This document shows positions 16,962 to 26,781 of a DNA stretch of 64,000 bases, one piece after another; within the stretch, counting starts at the first letter, position 1; every line of letters begins with the position of its first letter. The translations under genes were made by a program, and so were the position numbers. Source of the stretch: Kordiimonas marina (GTDB lineage: Bacteria; Pseudomonadota; Alphaproteobacteria; Sphingomonadales; Kordiimonadaceae); NCBI RefSeq assembly GCF_023006325.1, contig NZ_JAINDF010000003.1, positions 124,001 to 188,000 on the forward strand, in the 5' to 3' direction. The notes below the pieces were generated by a model. The model was not told the origin of the DNA, did not search any database, and was given only the letters and a program-made list of their open reading frames with translations.

Positions 16962-18227
16962 TTATTCATGGTGTTCGTGTTCGCCTTCGGCGTGACGCAC
17001 CCAAATCTCGTGTGAATCGATCTTGAGCTGAAGCGTGGCATTCTGCGCTTCCGCCCGTGCCATGACTTCAGAGCGCTTGAGCTCATACTGCTGGCGGAGC
17101 GCGCGCAGATAGTCAGTCAGGTCACGCTCACCCAGCTCAACCGCGCGGGCGAAACGTTTGGTGACGGCCATGCCGGATTTCTCGGCCGATTGGGCATCCT
17201 GCCAAATGCCGAGGCCGGTTTGTGCCCGGGTGATGTCCCGTTCAGCCAACACTTCAAGGTCACGGCGGGCCTGTTGCGCTTCTGCGGCAGCAGCAACAGC
17301 CTGAGCACGCTGATAGTCACTCTGCGCTGACCTGCGTGACATGCCGAAGGGCATCGAGAAGACGACACCCACGCCGGTCTCCGTCCCGCCGCGTTCACGG
17401 AACAGACGGACACCGACACTCGGGTCCGGCATCTTGTCGAGCTTGGCCCGGTGGGCGAGCGCCAACTGACGCTGCGCTTCCTGTTCAGCCATCTTGAGTT
17501 CATGGCTGCGGGTCAGGATGAGGTCATGCCATTCGCGCCGGGTGTGACCGGTCTCTGTCGGGTCCGGCAGGGCCGGGGCGGTTGCGGGCAGGGCGAGGTC
17601 CGGGAAGATACGGTGCAGCGCGCGTTTGGCCTCCAGCTCCCTGGCCTTGCTGGCTTGGGCTGTGGCCTTGGCCTGCATGAGGGCGGTTTCGACCATTTCC
17701 ACGTCCAGTTCAGCCGCATCCTTGAGGCGCTTACGCTCCTTCACGGCCTTGAGCTCGCGCTCGTAAGTGCCGAGCGCTTCCTGGTCGACCTTGGCGACAG
17801 CCGAGGCCGCAAGCCAAGCCATCCAGTGGTCCTTCAGGAGCAAGGCGACCTGATGGCGGGCGTCATCGCGGGCATTTTCCGCGACTTCCATGCCGAGCGC
17901 GCCGATCTTGCGGTCGGCCTTGGCCTTGCCCGGCAGGCGAATGGCGCGGCTGAGGGTACCGTCCAGCTCGCCATAATTGCCTTCCGGCGTGTCACGGCGC
18001 ATGTAACTGCCGCTGAAGGTATAATCGTGGCCTGCGCGGCGGCCGCGGGCATCAGCCTCCGCCGCCGTGAAACGGGCCGAGGCAGCGTTCACCATGGGAT
18101 GCTCGTTGATCGCCTGCTGCACCATGTCGAAGGGCGGCAGGAAAGCGTCTTGGTCTTCAGCGGTCGCGGGTGAAAACACCGGGGCAACCGTCAGAAGCAG
18201 ACCGACAATAGTAGGGGTAATCTTCAT
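16962..18227 (-). CDS. TolC/CusC-family outer-membrane efflux channel
   Basis: 421 residues. A signal peptide (MKITPTIVGLLLTVAPVF, cut near ATAED) is followed by two long alpha-helical hairpin repeats rich in Ala, Glu, Lys and Arg, typical of OEP proteins. The C-terminus is His/Glu-rich (HAEGEHEHHE), a possible metal-binding tail. It would form the outer-membrane exit duct for the RND pump encoded upstream. Start ATG 18227 follows GGGAG by six bases and shares one base with the stop of the DUF3240 gene. Last gene of the efflux operon. Confidence 0.87.
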   Translation of the reverse strand: MKITPTIVGLLLTVAPVFSPATAEDQDAFLPPFDMVQQAINEHPMVNAASARFTAAEADARGRRAGHDYTFSGSYMRRDTPEGNYGELDGTLSRAIRLPGKAKADRKIGALGMEVAENARDDARHQVALLLKDHWMAWLAASAVAKVDQEALGTYERELKAVKERKRLKDAAELDVEMVETALMQAKATAQASKARELEAKRALHRIFPDLALPATAPALPDPTETGHTRREWHDLILTRSHELKMAEQEAQRQLALAHRAKLDKMPDPSVGVRLFRERGGTETGVGVVFSMPFGMSRRSAQSDYQRAQAVAAAAEAQQARRDLEVLAERDITRAQTGLGIWQDAQSAEKSGMAVTKRFARAVELGERDLTDYLRALRQQYELKRSEVMARAEAQNATLQLKIDSHEIWVRHAEGEHEHHE

Positions 18228-18535
18228 CACAGACTCCCATATTCGAGTACGGGTTCGGTCCAGTAGATGACATGGGCGCCCTTGCTGCGGGCTTTCACCG
18301 CCTCAAGCGCACGCTTCACATCACTCTCAGCCAGCACGGCCCACAGGACGCGCCGCCCGATGCGTCCGCGCACATGTTCCTGCGCGGAGGCATGGCTGAA
18401 ATCCTGGCCGTGGCCGTCCGCCGCAAAGGTCGTGAACCCAGGCAGGGACGGCTCCAGCTCGAGAAGAGTATCGACAATGTCTTCCGCGACCTCAGTCGGG
18501 CAGACGATAGCGAGCTTGCACAATGCTTCGGTCAT
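18227..18535 (-). CDS. DUF3240 family protein (PII/ACT-like, metal-efflux associated)
   Basis: 102 residues, no signal peptide. N-terminal MTEALCKLAIVCPTEVAEDI and the alternating strand/helix pattern fit DUF3240, a small ferredoxin-like (PII-like) family recurrent in HME-RND operons. A central His-bearing loop (FAADGHGQDFSHASAQEH, about 37-54) could bind metal. The role is unproven; a cytosolic metal or nucleotide sensor acting on the pump is an inference. It overlaps the RND gene stop by 4 bp and the channel gene start by 1 bp. Confidence 0.75.
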   Translation of the reverse strand: MTEALCKLAIVCPTEVAEDIVDTLLELEPSLPGFTTFAADGHGQDFSHASAQEHVRGRIGRRVLWAVLAESDVKRALEAVKARSKGAHVIYWTEPVLEYGSL

Positions 18536-21500
18536 GCGTCGCTCCTTTCCACTGAAAGGGAGGTTACTTCCGGCACCGCGCCAAAGCGGCGGAACAGGAT
18601 CGGTAACAGGAACAGGGTGAGCAGGGTCGAACTGGCGAGGCCGCCAATCACCACAATCGCGAGCGGTTTCTGGATCTCAGACCCCGGTCCGGTTGCGAAC
18701 AACAGCGGGATCAGGCCGAAGGCCGTGATACAGGCCGTCATCAGAACCGGCCGCAACCGGCGCTGGGCCCCTTCAAACACCACCGAGCGGGCATCCATGC
18801 CGAGCGCGATCAACTGGTTGAAGTGCGCCACAAGCACAAGGCCGTTCAACACCGCGATCCCGAGGAGGGCGATAAAGCCCACCGAGGCTGGAACCGACAG
18901 ATACTGGCCGGAAATCCACAGGGCAACGACGCCACCCACCAGCGCGAACGGGATGTTCGCGAGGATCAGCATGGACTGCCGGACCGACCGCAGCGTGGCG
19001 AACAGCACCAGGAAGATAAGCGCGATGGCAAGCGGGACAACGATCGCCAGGCGGGCCGCGGCCCGTTTCTGGTTCTCGAACTGGCCACCCCAAACCAGCC
19101 GGTAGCCCGGCGGCAGCGGTACTTTAGCGGCAACCTGCGCCTGTGCGTCCTGCACGAAACCGACGAGGTCACGGCCGCTGACATAAGCCTGGATGACGGC
19201 GAAGCGGGACGCGTTTTCACGGTCAATCTTCACCGCACCTTCCGGCATACTGATGTGGGCGATATCGCTTAGGCGCACCATACCGCCGTTCGGGGTTGCC
19301 ATCATATGGTTCTCGAACACCTCAGGCCGGTCACGGACATCGCCTTCACCACGGATCAGGATCGGGATACGGCGATTGAGTTTGGCGACATAGCCTGCGC
19401 GGGTGCCTTCAAGCTGGGCCCGGAGCTCATCCTGAACGTCCGAGATTTTGAGCCCGGCGGCACCGGCGGCGAGCCTGTTGATGCCAACCTGAAGATACTG
19501 GACGTTGTCATTGGCGACGGTCATCACTTCCGCAGCACCATTGATGCTGCCGACGACCTTCTGGATTTCGCCCGCCAGTTTACCCAATACTTTAAGATCG
19601 GGACCAAAAACCTTGATTGCCAAGTCTCCGCGGCTACCGGTGAGCATTTCGGATACCCGCATCTCAATCGGCTGCGTAAAGGCGAAATCGACCCCCGGAT
19701 AATTGTCCATGACTTGGCGGATCTGGTCCGTGAGCCAGACCTTATCCGGCTTGCGCCATTCTTCCTTGGGCTTGAGCGTCAGGAAGATATCGCTTTCATT
19801 GAGGCCCATCGGGTCAAGGCCCAGTTCGTCCGAGCCCAGGCGCGCATAAACGCCGGTGACTTCAGGGACAGCCTTCATGACCGCCTGTTCTACCGACAGG
19901 TCACCCTTGGTGCTGCGGTTGAGGTTCACGGACGGCAGTTTGGTGGTCTGCAACAGGATCGCGCCTTCATCCATGGTGGGCATGAAGGTCTTGCCCACAG
20001 CCATATAGCTGATGACGGCAGCGATAAGCCCGACGCCGGCAAGCGCATAAACCGGGGAAGGACGATTGAGCGCCATATCCAGAAGCTTGCGGTAGCGCGG
20101 CATGATCTGGCGCATAAGCCAAGGGTCGGCATGGGCGCCAGCCTTCAGGGCGAAGGATGACAGGACCGGGATCAGCGTCAGCGACAGCACAAGCGAGCCC
20201 GACAGCGCGAACACGATGGTCAGTGCAACCGGCGCGAACAGCTTGCCTTCAAGGCCCTGCAAGGACAGGAGCGGCAGGAACACCAGACAGATGATCAGGA
20301 TACCCGATGCCACAGGCACGGCCACTTCAGTGGTAGCCCGGTAAACCCTATGGAGGGCAGGGACCTTGGCTTCTTTCTTATGATGCGCCAGGTGCTCGAC
20401 CGTGTTTTCCACCACCACGACGGCAGCATCGACCAGCATACCGATGGCGATTGCCAACCCTCCGAGGCTCATGAGGTTTGCGGTCAAACCGAACGTGCGC
20501 ATCATCATGAAGGTGATCAGGGCGGCGAACGGCAGCGTCACCGCCACAACGAGCGCAGCCCGGACGTTCCCGAGGAACAGGAGCAGCAGGACCACCACAA
20601 GCACCGTGGCTTCAACAAGCGCGCTGGAAACCGTGCCGACGGCACGTTCGATCAGCGTGGACCGGTCGTAAAAGACGTTGATATTCACGCCTTCCGGCAG
20701 ACTGGGCTTCAACTCCTTGATACGTGCTTTGACCTCATCCACAACAGCACGGGCATCGGCACCGCGCAGGGCGAGGACAAGCCCTTCGACCGCTTCACCC
20801 TGGCCGTTTTTGGTAACGGCGCCATAGCGGGTGAGCGACCCGAAGCGCACCTTGGCAAGGTCTTGCACCCTAAGCACATGGCCGTGGTTCTGGCTCACGA
20901 CGATCTGGCGAAGGTCATCCAGTGTCTGAATTGCGCCGACGGCCCGAACGATAAGGCCTTCCTCACCGTCATCAAGGCGGCCGGCCCCGTCATTCCGGTT
21001 GGCCATTTCGATGGCGTCTTTAAGGTCGGCAACTGTAAGGCCTGCGCCCAGAAGGGCAGCGTTGTTCGGCACGACTTCAAAGGTGCGGACACGGCCGCCG
21101 AGCGCGTTGACGTCAGCAACACCCGGCAGGGTCCGGAGTGCGGGCCGGATTGTCCAATCCAGAAGTGTGCGGCGTTCTTCAAGGCTTAAGCCGCCGCCTT
21201 CAATCGTAAACATGAAGACATCGGACAGCGGCGTGGAGATCGGTGCCAGCCCGCCTGAGACGGTGACAGGCAGGATATCCATGACCCCGGCCAGCCGTTC
21301 GGCGACCTGCTGACGCGCCCAGTAAACGTCGGTCCCTTCCTCGAAGTCGATAGTGACGTCGGCGATGGCATATTTGGCAACTGAGCGCAGAATGGTCTGC
21401 TTCGGAATGCCGAGAAGCTCCATCTCCAGCGGCATATTGATGCGCTGTTCCACTTCCTCAGGCGTCATACCCGGCGCCTTGAGGATGATTTTCACCTGGG

Positions 21501-21633
21501 TCGGCGAAATATCGGGGAAAGCATCAATCGGCAATTTCGAGAAGGAATAGCCCCCGGCGCCCGCGATGAGAAGCGAGAGCACCAGAATGAGCAAGCGCTG
21601 TGACAGCGCGAATTCTATGATTTTTGACAGCAT
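18532..21633 (-). CDS. CusA/CzcA heavy-metal efflux RND permease (HME family)
   Basis: 1033 residues with the RND layout: TM1, a large periplasmic loop, TM2-6, a second loop, TM7-12. The HME signature in TM4 is AIAIGMLVDAAVVVVEN (Asp about 402, Glu about 409). This is closer to the CusA-type AIG-x2-VDAA than to the CzcA-type DFG-x3-DGAVV, pointing to monovalent copper/silver over zinc/cobalt, though not proving it. Proton-driven tripartite efflux with the adjacent adaptor and channel. The start is placed at ATG 21633 (MLSKIIEFAL); the frame is open 48 bp further, into the intergenic bases. A DUF3240 gene overlaps its stop. Confidence 0.93.
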   Translation of the reverse strand: MLSKIIEFALSQRLLILVLSLLIAGAGGYSFSKLPIDAFPDISPTQVKIILKAPGMTPEEVEQRINMPLEMELLGIPKQTILRSVAKYAIADVTIDFEEGTDVYWARQQVAERLAGVMDILPVTVSGGLAPISTPLSDVFMFTIEGGGLSLEERRTLLDWTIRPALRTLPGVADVNALGGRVRTFEVVPNNAALLGAGLTVADLKDAIEMANRNDGAGRLDDGEEGLIVRAVGAIQTLDDLRQIVVSQNHGHVLRVQDLAKVRFGSLTRYGAVTKNGQGEAVEGLVLALRGADARAVVDEVKARIKELKPSLPEGVNINVFYDRSTLIERAVGTVSSALVEATVLVVVLLLLFLGNVRAALVVAVTLPFAALITFMMMRTFGLTANLMSLGGLAIAIGMLVDAAVVVVENTVEHLAHHKKEAKVPALHRVYRATTEVAVPVASGILIICLVFLPLLSLQGLEGKLFAPVALTIVFALSGSLVLSLTLIPVLSSFALKAGAHADPWLMRQIMPRYRKLLDMALNRPSPVYALAGVGLIAAVISYMAVGKTFMPTMDEGAILLQTTKLPSVNLNRSTKGDLSVEQAVMKAVPEVTGVYARLGSDELGLDPMGLNESDIFLTLKPKEEWRKPDKVWLTDQIRQVMDNYPGVDFAFTQPIEMRVSEMLTGSRGDLAIKVFGPDLKVLGKLAGEIQKVVGSINGAAEVMTVANDNVQYLQVGINRLAAGAAGLKISDVQDELRAQLEGTRAGYVAKLNRRIPILIRGEGDVRDRPEVFENHMMATPNGGMVRLSDIAHISMPEGAVKIDRENASRFAVIQAYVSGRDLVGFVQDAQAQVAAKVPLPPGYRLVWGGQFENQKRAAARLAIVVPLAIALIFLVLFATLRSVRQSMLILANIPFALVGGVVALWISGQYLSVPASVGFIALLGIAVLNGLVLVAHFNQLIALGMDARSVVFEGAQRRLRPVLMTACITAFGLIPLLFATGPGSEIQKPLAIVVIGGLASSTLLTLFLLPILFRRFGAVPEVTSLSVERSDA

Positions 21634-21637
21634 GGCT

Positions 21638-22690
21638 CTATTCCTGCTGCGCGATGGCTTTAAGGGCGGACACGCCTGCAACGGCGACGGTCGCCCCAGG
21701 CTTGACCGGCCCGGTCACGGTGGCCATCTCAGCCCCGAGCGCCAGCACGTCTACCTGCACAGCATCAAAGGATTTGCCGTTTGCCACGAAAATGGTTTCC
21801 TTGCCGTCGACCCGAATGATGGCCGAGCGCGGGACGGCGATTGAGCCATCAGGCGCGGGAGCGAACACGGTTACCTGCACGGCATGGCCAAGTGGCAGCT
21901 TGCCTGCGCTATCCAGCACACCGCGCACAGTGGCCGAGTGGGTCTTGGGGTTGATAACCTTGCCAACGGCGATGACATGACCCTTGAGGTCACCCGGTGC
22001 GACGGAAATCTCATAGCCTTCGGAGACGGCCCCGACGAGCGCGGGCGGCAGCTTGGCTTCAACCCAGGCATCCGCAGACGTTTCAAGTGTCACAACGGTT
22101 TCCATGGCGTCGACCATGTCACCCGGTTCGGCATCCACCACGGCAACCCGCGCATCCCGCGGGGCGGTCAGGCGGTAAACACCCGTTTGCTTAGGATCGG
22201 CAGCGGCAAGGGACAGCCGGCGTTCCAAGGCATTGAGGGCAGCCTTCAGTTGTTTGGCGCGGGCTTCGGCTTCCTGGGCACGGGCTTCGGCGATAATGCC
22301 TTCTTTCGCCAGCTTACGAAGCCGAACAGCGGCCGCCTTGGCGGTTTGATATTCAGCCTTGTGCTGCTGCATTTCAGAGCGGCCTGTCAGGTAATCCCCA
22401 CTGGCGATGGTCAGGAGGGTATCGCCTTTCTTCACCGCCTTGCCCTCAAGGGCAGCAAGCGACATGACCGAGCCCGCAAACGGGGCAGCCACCGCGAGAC
22501 GAGCGTTCATCGGCGCGGTAATCTTGCCGGGCAAGGTGCTCAGCGACATTTTCTGGGCGGCTTCCACCGTTTTGAGGCGGATGCCCAGATGGTCGATTTG
22601 CGCCTGAGTAAGCTCAATCGGCGCGGCGGACGCCATACCGGCGGCAACGCCGGAAAGCAGGAATGCTGCAACTGCATGTTTCAAAAACAT
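21638..22690 (-). CDS. RND efflux periplasmic adaptor (membrane fusion protein)
   Basis: 350 residues. The signal peptide is MFLKHAVAAFLLSGVAAG with cleavage near ASAAP. The lipoyl/barrel-sandwich half APFAGSVMSLAALEGKAVKKG is near residue 85, followed by an alpha-helical hairpin rich in Ala, Lys and Glu (about 115-170), then beta-barrel and membrane-proximal domains. It links the RND pump to the outer-membrane channel. ATG 22690 is preceded by GAGGA nine bases away. It is 4 bp upstream of the pump gene and 44 bp downstream of the sensor kinase gene. Confidence 0.9.
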   Translation of the reverse strand: MFLKHAVAAFLLSGVAAGMASAAPIELTQAQIDHLGIRLKTVEAAQKMSLSTLPGKITAPMNARLAVAAPFAGSVMSLAALEGKAVKKGDTLLTIASGDYLTGRSEMQQHKAEYQTAKAAAVRLRKLAKEGIIAEARAQEAEARAKQLKAALNALERRLSLAAADPKQTGVYRLTAPRDARVAVVDAEPGDMVDAMETVVTLETSADAWVEAKLPPALVGAVSEGYEISVAPGDLKGHVIAVGKVINPKTHSATVRGVLDSAGKLPLGHAVQVTVFAPAPDGSIAVPRSAIIRVDGKETIFVANGKSFDAVQVDVLALGAEMATVTGPVKPGATVAVAGVSALKAIAQQE

Positions 22691-22734
22691 AGGAACCAGT
22701 CCTCTACGGTGGGGAAAGGGGATTAAAACAGGGG

Positions 22735-24093
22735 TTAACATGGCAGCCTCGCGTCAATATGGAGGCCACCCTTGGGGCGATTGGTAAAATGAATACTGCC
22801 GCCGTATGCGGTGACAATGTCCCGCACGATGGCGAGGCCGAGGCCGTTACCTGGGGCGGCTTCGTCCAGGCGAACACCACGCTCCCCCAGCCGGGGCAAG
22901 CCTTCGGCGGGAACACCGGGGCCATCGTCTTCGACGATAAGCATCACATGTTGAGGCCCCGCCGCATTGGCGCGGAGCCATATGTTGCCCGTTGCCCATT
23001 TGGCGGCGTTATCGAGCAGGTTGCCCAGCAGTTCGACCAGATCATCACGGTTCATCTGAACCGTAAGGTCGGGCGCGATATCGATGTGCCAGGCATGACT
23101 TTCGCCAGCGGGCGTGCGCTGTAGGGTACGGACAACGCGTTCGGCCATTTCCCTCAAGGGGGTGCGGACACCGCGAAGGGTGCCGCGTTCATCAAGCCGG
23201 GTGCGGTTAAGTTCCTGGTCGACATGACGGCGCATGACATCAACAAGGCGTTCGATTTCCTCGGCTATCTCATCCTGGCCGCGCTCACGCAGGCGCCGGG
23301 CTTCGCCCTGTAGCACGGTCAGCGGCGTTTTCAGGCCATGGGCAAGGTCGCCCGCCCGGGTTCGGGCCCGTTCCACGGCTTGTTCCTGGGCTTCAAGAAG
23401 GTCATTCACTTCATCAATGAGCGGCTTGACCTCATCCGGCTGGTCGGCGCTCAGGCGGCGGGCATCCCCGGTACGGATAGCCATGACACCGCGGCGGACC
23501 GCCTCAAGCGGCTTCAAGCCCATGCCGACCTGGAACCAGACAGCGATCAGCAGCACAAGCCCGAGGATCGCCATTGATGGCTTCAACTCTGCCGCGAAGG
23601 CGGCGCGCGCCTGGACAAGGTCGGCTTCATCAAGGCCAACCGCCATGCGGAGCGACCGGTCCCCCTTCGTCGTCGGGATAATGATGCGGCGCTCCTGCAC
23701 CAGAAGCGTGGTGTGATCCGGCCCCGGCAGGATATGGCGGTGAATGGCGCCGACTTTAAGCGGGTCGGGCGGTAGCGCGATCTTGGTATCCCACAGCGAG
23801 CGGGAATATATGGCCTGCCCACGGTCATTGTCTTCCACCTGCCAGTAGAGACCGCTGAAAGGCTGGTCGAAACGTGGGTCCGCCAGCGGCATCCGCAGGC
23901 TGAAGCTTCCGTCAGGGGCAAATTCGATCCCGCCGGACAGTTGGCGCAGATAGGTGGCCAGTTCATCCTGAACCCGGCGTTCAACATGGCGGTCGAACAG
24001 ATATTCAAGCCCGAAGCCACCAAGGATCAGCGCAACCGAGATTGCGGCGGCAGCAGCGATGAGAAGGCGGAGGCGGAGGGACCGAAAGCTCAT
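22735..24093 (-). CDS. Two-component sensor histidine kinase
   Basis: 452 residues. TM1 is at about 10-30, followed by a periplasmic sensor region (about 31-172) and TM2 at about 173-190. HAMP-like linker precedes the HisKA H-box DLAHGLKTPLTVL with phospho-accepting His about 252. HATPase N-box ELLGNLLDNAAKWA, then EDDGPGVP and NGLGLAIVRDI. It overlaps the response regulator stop by 4 bp and precedes the efflux genes by 44 bp, so it presumably senses the pumped ion in the periplasm, as PhoQ/CusS-type kinases do. Confidence 0.93.
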   Translation of the reverse strand: MSFRSLRLRLLIAAAAAISVALILGGFGLEYLFDRHVERRVQDELATYLRQLSGGIEFAPDGSFSLRMPLADPRFDQPFSGLYWQVEDNDRGQAIYSRSLWDTKIALPPDPLKVGAIHRHILPGPDHTTLLVQERRIIIPTTKGDRSLRMAVGLDEADLVQARAAFAAELKPSMAILGLVLLIAVWFQVGMGLKPLEAVRRGVMAIRTGDARRLSADQPDEVKPLIDEVNDLLEAQEQAVERARTRAGDLAHGLKTPLTVLQGEARRLRERGQDEIAEEIERLVDVMRRHVDQELNRTRLDERGTLRGVRTPLREMAERVVRTLQRTPAGESHAWHIDIAPDLTVQMNRDDLVELLGNLLDNAAKWATGNIWLRANAAGPQHVMLIVEDDGPGVPAEGLPRLGERGVRLDEAAPGNGLGLAIVRDIVTAYGGSIHFTNRPKGGLHIDARLPC

Positions 24094-24755
24094 TTCGCTT
24101 CATCCTCCACCACATAGCCAAACCCGCGGCGGGTCAGGATAATATTGGCGCCAAGCTTGCGGCGTACCCGGCCGACCATCACCTCGATGGTGTTTTCGGT
24201 GGTATCGCTATCGCCGGGATAGAGGTGCTCGATCAGCTCCGCCTGGGAGACAACGCGCCCGGCATGATGCATGAGGTAGGCAAGCAGGCGGTATTCCTGC
24301 GCGGACAAGTTGGGGTTACGGCCACCCACGTCCACCTTCATGGTGCGCGGGTCCAGCATTACGGGACCAATCTTGATCACCGGCTGGGTTCGGCCGGTTG
24401 CCCGGCGGGTAATGGCGCGAAGACGGGCCATCAGTTCCGGCATCTGGAAAGGTTTCGGCAGGTAATCATCAGCACCGGCGTCTATCCCATCCACCCGTTC
24501 GGCCCAGCTGCCGCGCGCGGTCAGGATCAGGACAGGGCAGGTGCGGTCATTGGCGCGCCAGTGCTTGAGAACGGCAAGGCCATCCATCGACGGCAGGCCA
24601 AGGTCCAGGATGACGGCGTCATAGTCTTCGACATCGCCCTTGAACCAGGCTTCCTGGCCATCGGCGGTGCGGTCGACAAGATAGCCGGCCTCGACGAGCG
24701 CATGCTCGACCTCGCTTGCGATCCGGTCGTCATCTTCAACGAGGAGAACCTTCAT
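24090..24755 (-). CDS. OmpR/PhoB-family response regulator
   Basis: 221 residues. Receiver domain: acidic DDD at 8-10, phospho-acceptor Asp about 51 in AVILDLGLPSMDGL, and the conserved Thr/Lys in LILTARGSW and DYLPKPF. The C-terminal winged helix has NLSAQEYRLLAYLM, ENTIEVMVGRVRRKL and TRRGFGYVVE. It probably activates its own operon, in answer to the partner kinase. The start overlaps the PepSY gene stop by 4 bp. Confidence 0.95.
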   Translation of the reverse strand: MKVLLVEDDDRIASEVEHALVEAGYLVDRTADGQEAWFKGDVEDYDAVILDLGLPSMDGLAVLKHWRANDRTCPVLILTARGSWAERVDGIDAGADDYLPKPFQMPELMARLRAITRRATGRTQPVIKIGPVMLDPRTMKVDVGGRNPNLSAQEYRLLAYLMHHAGRVVSQAELIEHLYPGDSDTTENTIEVMVGRVRRKLGANIILTRRGFGYVVEDEAK

Positions 24756-25099
24756 GGATGGTTCTCCACTTTTTGGATGATTCCGGTCTTGGCATTGGCG
24801 TGGATATAATGCAGGTGGCCGGCCTTATCGACGGTGCGGAATTCGTAATACCATATACCGCGGTGCATCTCGAACTTGATGCCGACGATCTCGTCCTTCA
24901 GCTTCGGGCGCACCATGGCGAGCACTGTTTCAAGCGACAGGACCTCGCCGCGGTCAAGCGCTGCGCGGGCCGTCAGATGGTCGACACTGTGCTTTTGCTC
25001 ACTGCTTTCCGGCCCGGGCGGATGCACGGTCGCCATCGCGCCAGGAGCATAAGCACCAGGCAGCAGCAGCAGGATAGCAATGGCGAGTTTTCTCATCAT
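24752..25099 (-). CDS. Secreted PepSY-domain protein
   Basis: About 115 residues. The signal peptide is MMRKLAIAILLLLPGAYAPG, and the mature part has a single PepSY-like domain (EVLSLETVLAMVRPKLKDEI, then GIWYYEFRTVDKAGHLHYIH). PepSY proteins often accompany two-component systems of the PhoPQ or metal type and may bind peptides or metal in the periplasm. The frame is open upstream through ATG 25108 to a TTG at 25141, but ATG 25099 gives the cleanest signal peptide. First gene of the metal-response operon, which reads leftward to 16962. Confidence 0.78.
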   Translation of the reverse strand: MMRKLAIAILLLLPGAYAPGAMATVHPPGPESSEQKHSVDHLTARAALDRGEVLSLETVLAMVRPKLKDEIVGIKFEMHRGIWYYEFRTVDKAGHLHYIHANAKTGIIQKVENHP

Positions 25100-25317
25100 G
25101 GTCGCGACCATACCTATTTGCTGCTGACAAGAACCTGACAAACGTCAAAATAGGTTAAATATTCTCCGAATTCGCTCTAAACCCACGGGATCGGCCATTT
25201 GTGCCAGATTAAAGGTTTTATTGAATAGTCATTCAAGTTAAACATTTACCCCCTAAGGCCCGTATAGGGCACCTGCCATGGTTGGGCGGCAGGGTGGTTT
25301 GAAGATGAAAGAGTTTG

Positions 25318-26781
25318 ATGACAGATCCTATTTACCAGAATTTCGTGGGGGGACGCTTTCTTGCCAATAAAACAGGGGAAACCCTGCCGGTGATAAACCC
25401 GGCTACAGGCAAGGTGGTCTATAGCGTTGAAATTGCGGATACTTTTGTCCTGGAAGAAGCTATAAAAAGCGCGGAGGAGGGGTTTGCAGTCTGGTCTGCC
25501 ATGCCGGGCGTGGAACGGGGCCGCATCCTCCTGAAAGCCGTCTCACTTCTGCGGGAAAGAAATGATGCGCTCGCGGCGATCGAAGTGACGGACACGGGAA
25601 AACCCTGGCAGGAAGCCTCTACCGTTGACGTCGTCACCGGGGCCGATGCCATCGAGTTCTTCGCGGGGCTTGCCGCAGCCATAGAAGGCAACCAACAGGA
25701 CCTTGGGGGTGACTTCTATTATACCCGCCGGGAACCGCTCGGCGTCTGTGCCGGGATCGGCGCCTGGAACTACCCGCTTCAGATCGCCTGCTGGAAAGCC
25801 GCGCCCGCCTTGGCGTGCGGCAACGCCATGATCTTCAAGCCATCGGAAGAAACACCGCTTGGGGCCATCAAGCTCGCGGAAATCTTCATCGAGGCCGGTG
25901 TTCCGGCCGGTGTTTTCAATGTTGTTCAGGGCGGTGCCGAGATTGGTGAGTGGCTGACCCATAACGACCGGATCGCAAAGGTTTCCTTCACCGGGGAAGT
26001 AGGGACCGGCAAAAAGGTCATGGCGGCAGCCGCAAGTTCGCTGAAGGATGTCACCATGGAACTTGGCGGCAAATCGCCGCTCATCATCTTCGACGACGCT
26101 GAGTTGGAAGAAGCCGTATCCGCCGCGATGCTGGCCAATTTCTATACCCAGGGCGAGGTCTGCACCAACGGCACACGGGTTTTTGTTCATCGGTCGCTAT
26201 ATGATGACTTCCTGAATAGGGTTAAAGAAAGAACAGAAACCAATGTAATTATTGGTAATCCAGGGAATGAAAGAACCAATCTTGGGGCGTTGATTTCTGA
26301 AAAACACCGGGATCTGGTCCTCGCTTATATCGCCAAAGGTATTGCTGAGGGCGCCCGTCTGATAACCGGCGGCAACACCGTGTCGCCAGACGGCTGCGAA
26401 GGCGGCTATTTCGTTGCACCGACGGTATTCGCCGATTGCACGGATGCCATGACAATCGCACAGGAAGAGATTTTCGGGCCGGTCATGTCGGTTCTGGTCT
26501 TCGATGATGAGGACGAGGTGATTGCCCGCGCCAACGACACCCATTATGGCTTGGCCGCTGGCGTCTTCACCAAGGATATCAGGCGCGCCCACAGGGTGAT
26601 CCATCGGCTTCAGGCCGGGATCTGCTGGATCAATGCCTATGGCGCATCGCCAGCCGAAATGCCTGTCGGCGGCTATAAACAGTCCGGTATCGGGCGGGAA
26701 AATGGGCTTGAGACGATCAAGGCCTATACCCAGCTCAAGGCCGTCTATGTCGGCATGACCCCGGTCGAAAGCCCGTTCTGA
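25318..26781 (+). CDS. betB: Betaine-aldehyde dehydrogenase
   Basis: 487 residues, NAD(P)-dependent ALDH superfamily. It oxidises betaine aldehyde to glycine betaine. BetB-like features are [20 protein letters not shown] near 137, the general base Glu about 248 in [10 protein letters not shown], and the catalytic Cys about 282 in [11 protein letters not shown]. The C-terminal [16 protein letters not shown] is also typical. Start ATG 25318 follows GAAAGAG; an in-frame TTG sits directly before it. It shares one base (TGATG) with betA. No betI repressor gene is in the window. Confidence 0.93.
   Translation: MTDPIYQNFVGGRFLANKTGETLPVINPATGKVVYSVEIADTFVLEEAIKSAEEGFAVWSAMPGVERGRILLKAVSLLRERNDALAAIEVTDTGKPWQEASTVDVVTGADAIEFFAGLAAAIEGNQQDLGGDFYYTRREPLGVCAGIGAWNYPLQIACWKAAPALACGNAMIFKPSEETPLGAIKLAEIFIEAGVPAGVFNVVQGGAEIGEWLTHNDRIAKVSFTGEVGTGKKVMAAAASSLKDVTMELGGKSPLIIFDDAELEEAVSAAMLANFYTQGEVCTNGTRVFVHRSLYDDFLNRVKERTETNVIIGNPGNERTNLGALISEKHRDLVLAYIAKGIAEGARLITGGNTVSPDGCEGGYFVAPTVFADCTDAMTIAQEEIFGPVMSVLVFDDEDEVIARANDTHYGLAAGVFTKDIRRAHRVIHRLQAGICWINAYGASPAEMPVGGYKQSGIGRENGLETIKAYTQLKAVYVGMTPVESPF

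Noticed and set aside
25134-25147. CTGACAAACGTCAA, a near FixK/FNR box upstream of the PepSY gene
   Set aside because: One mismatch in the left half-site and placed only about 35 bp from the likely start; not convincing next to four good boxes.
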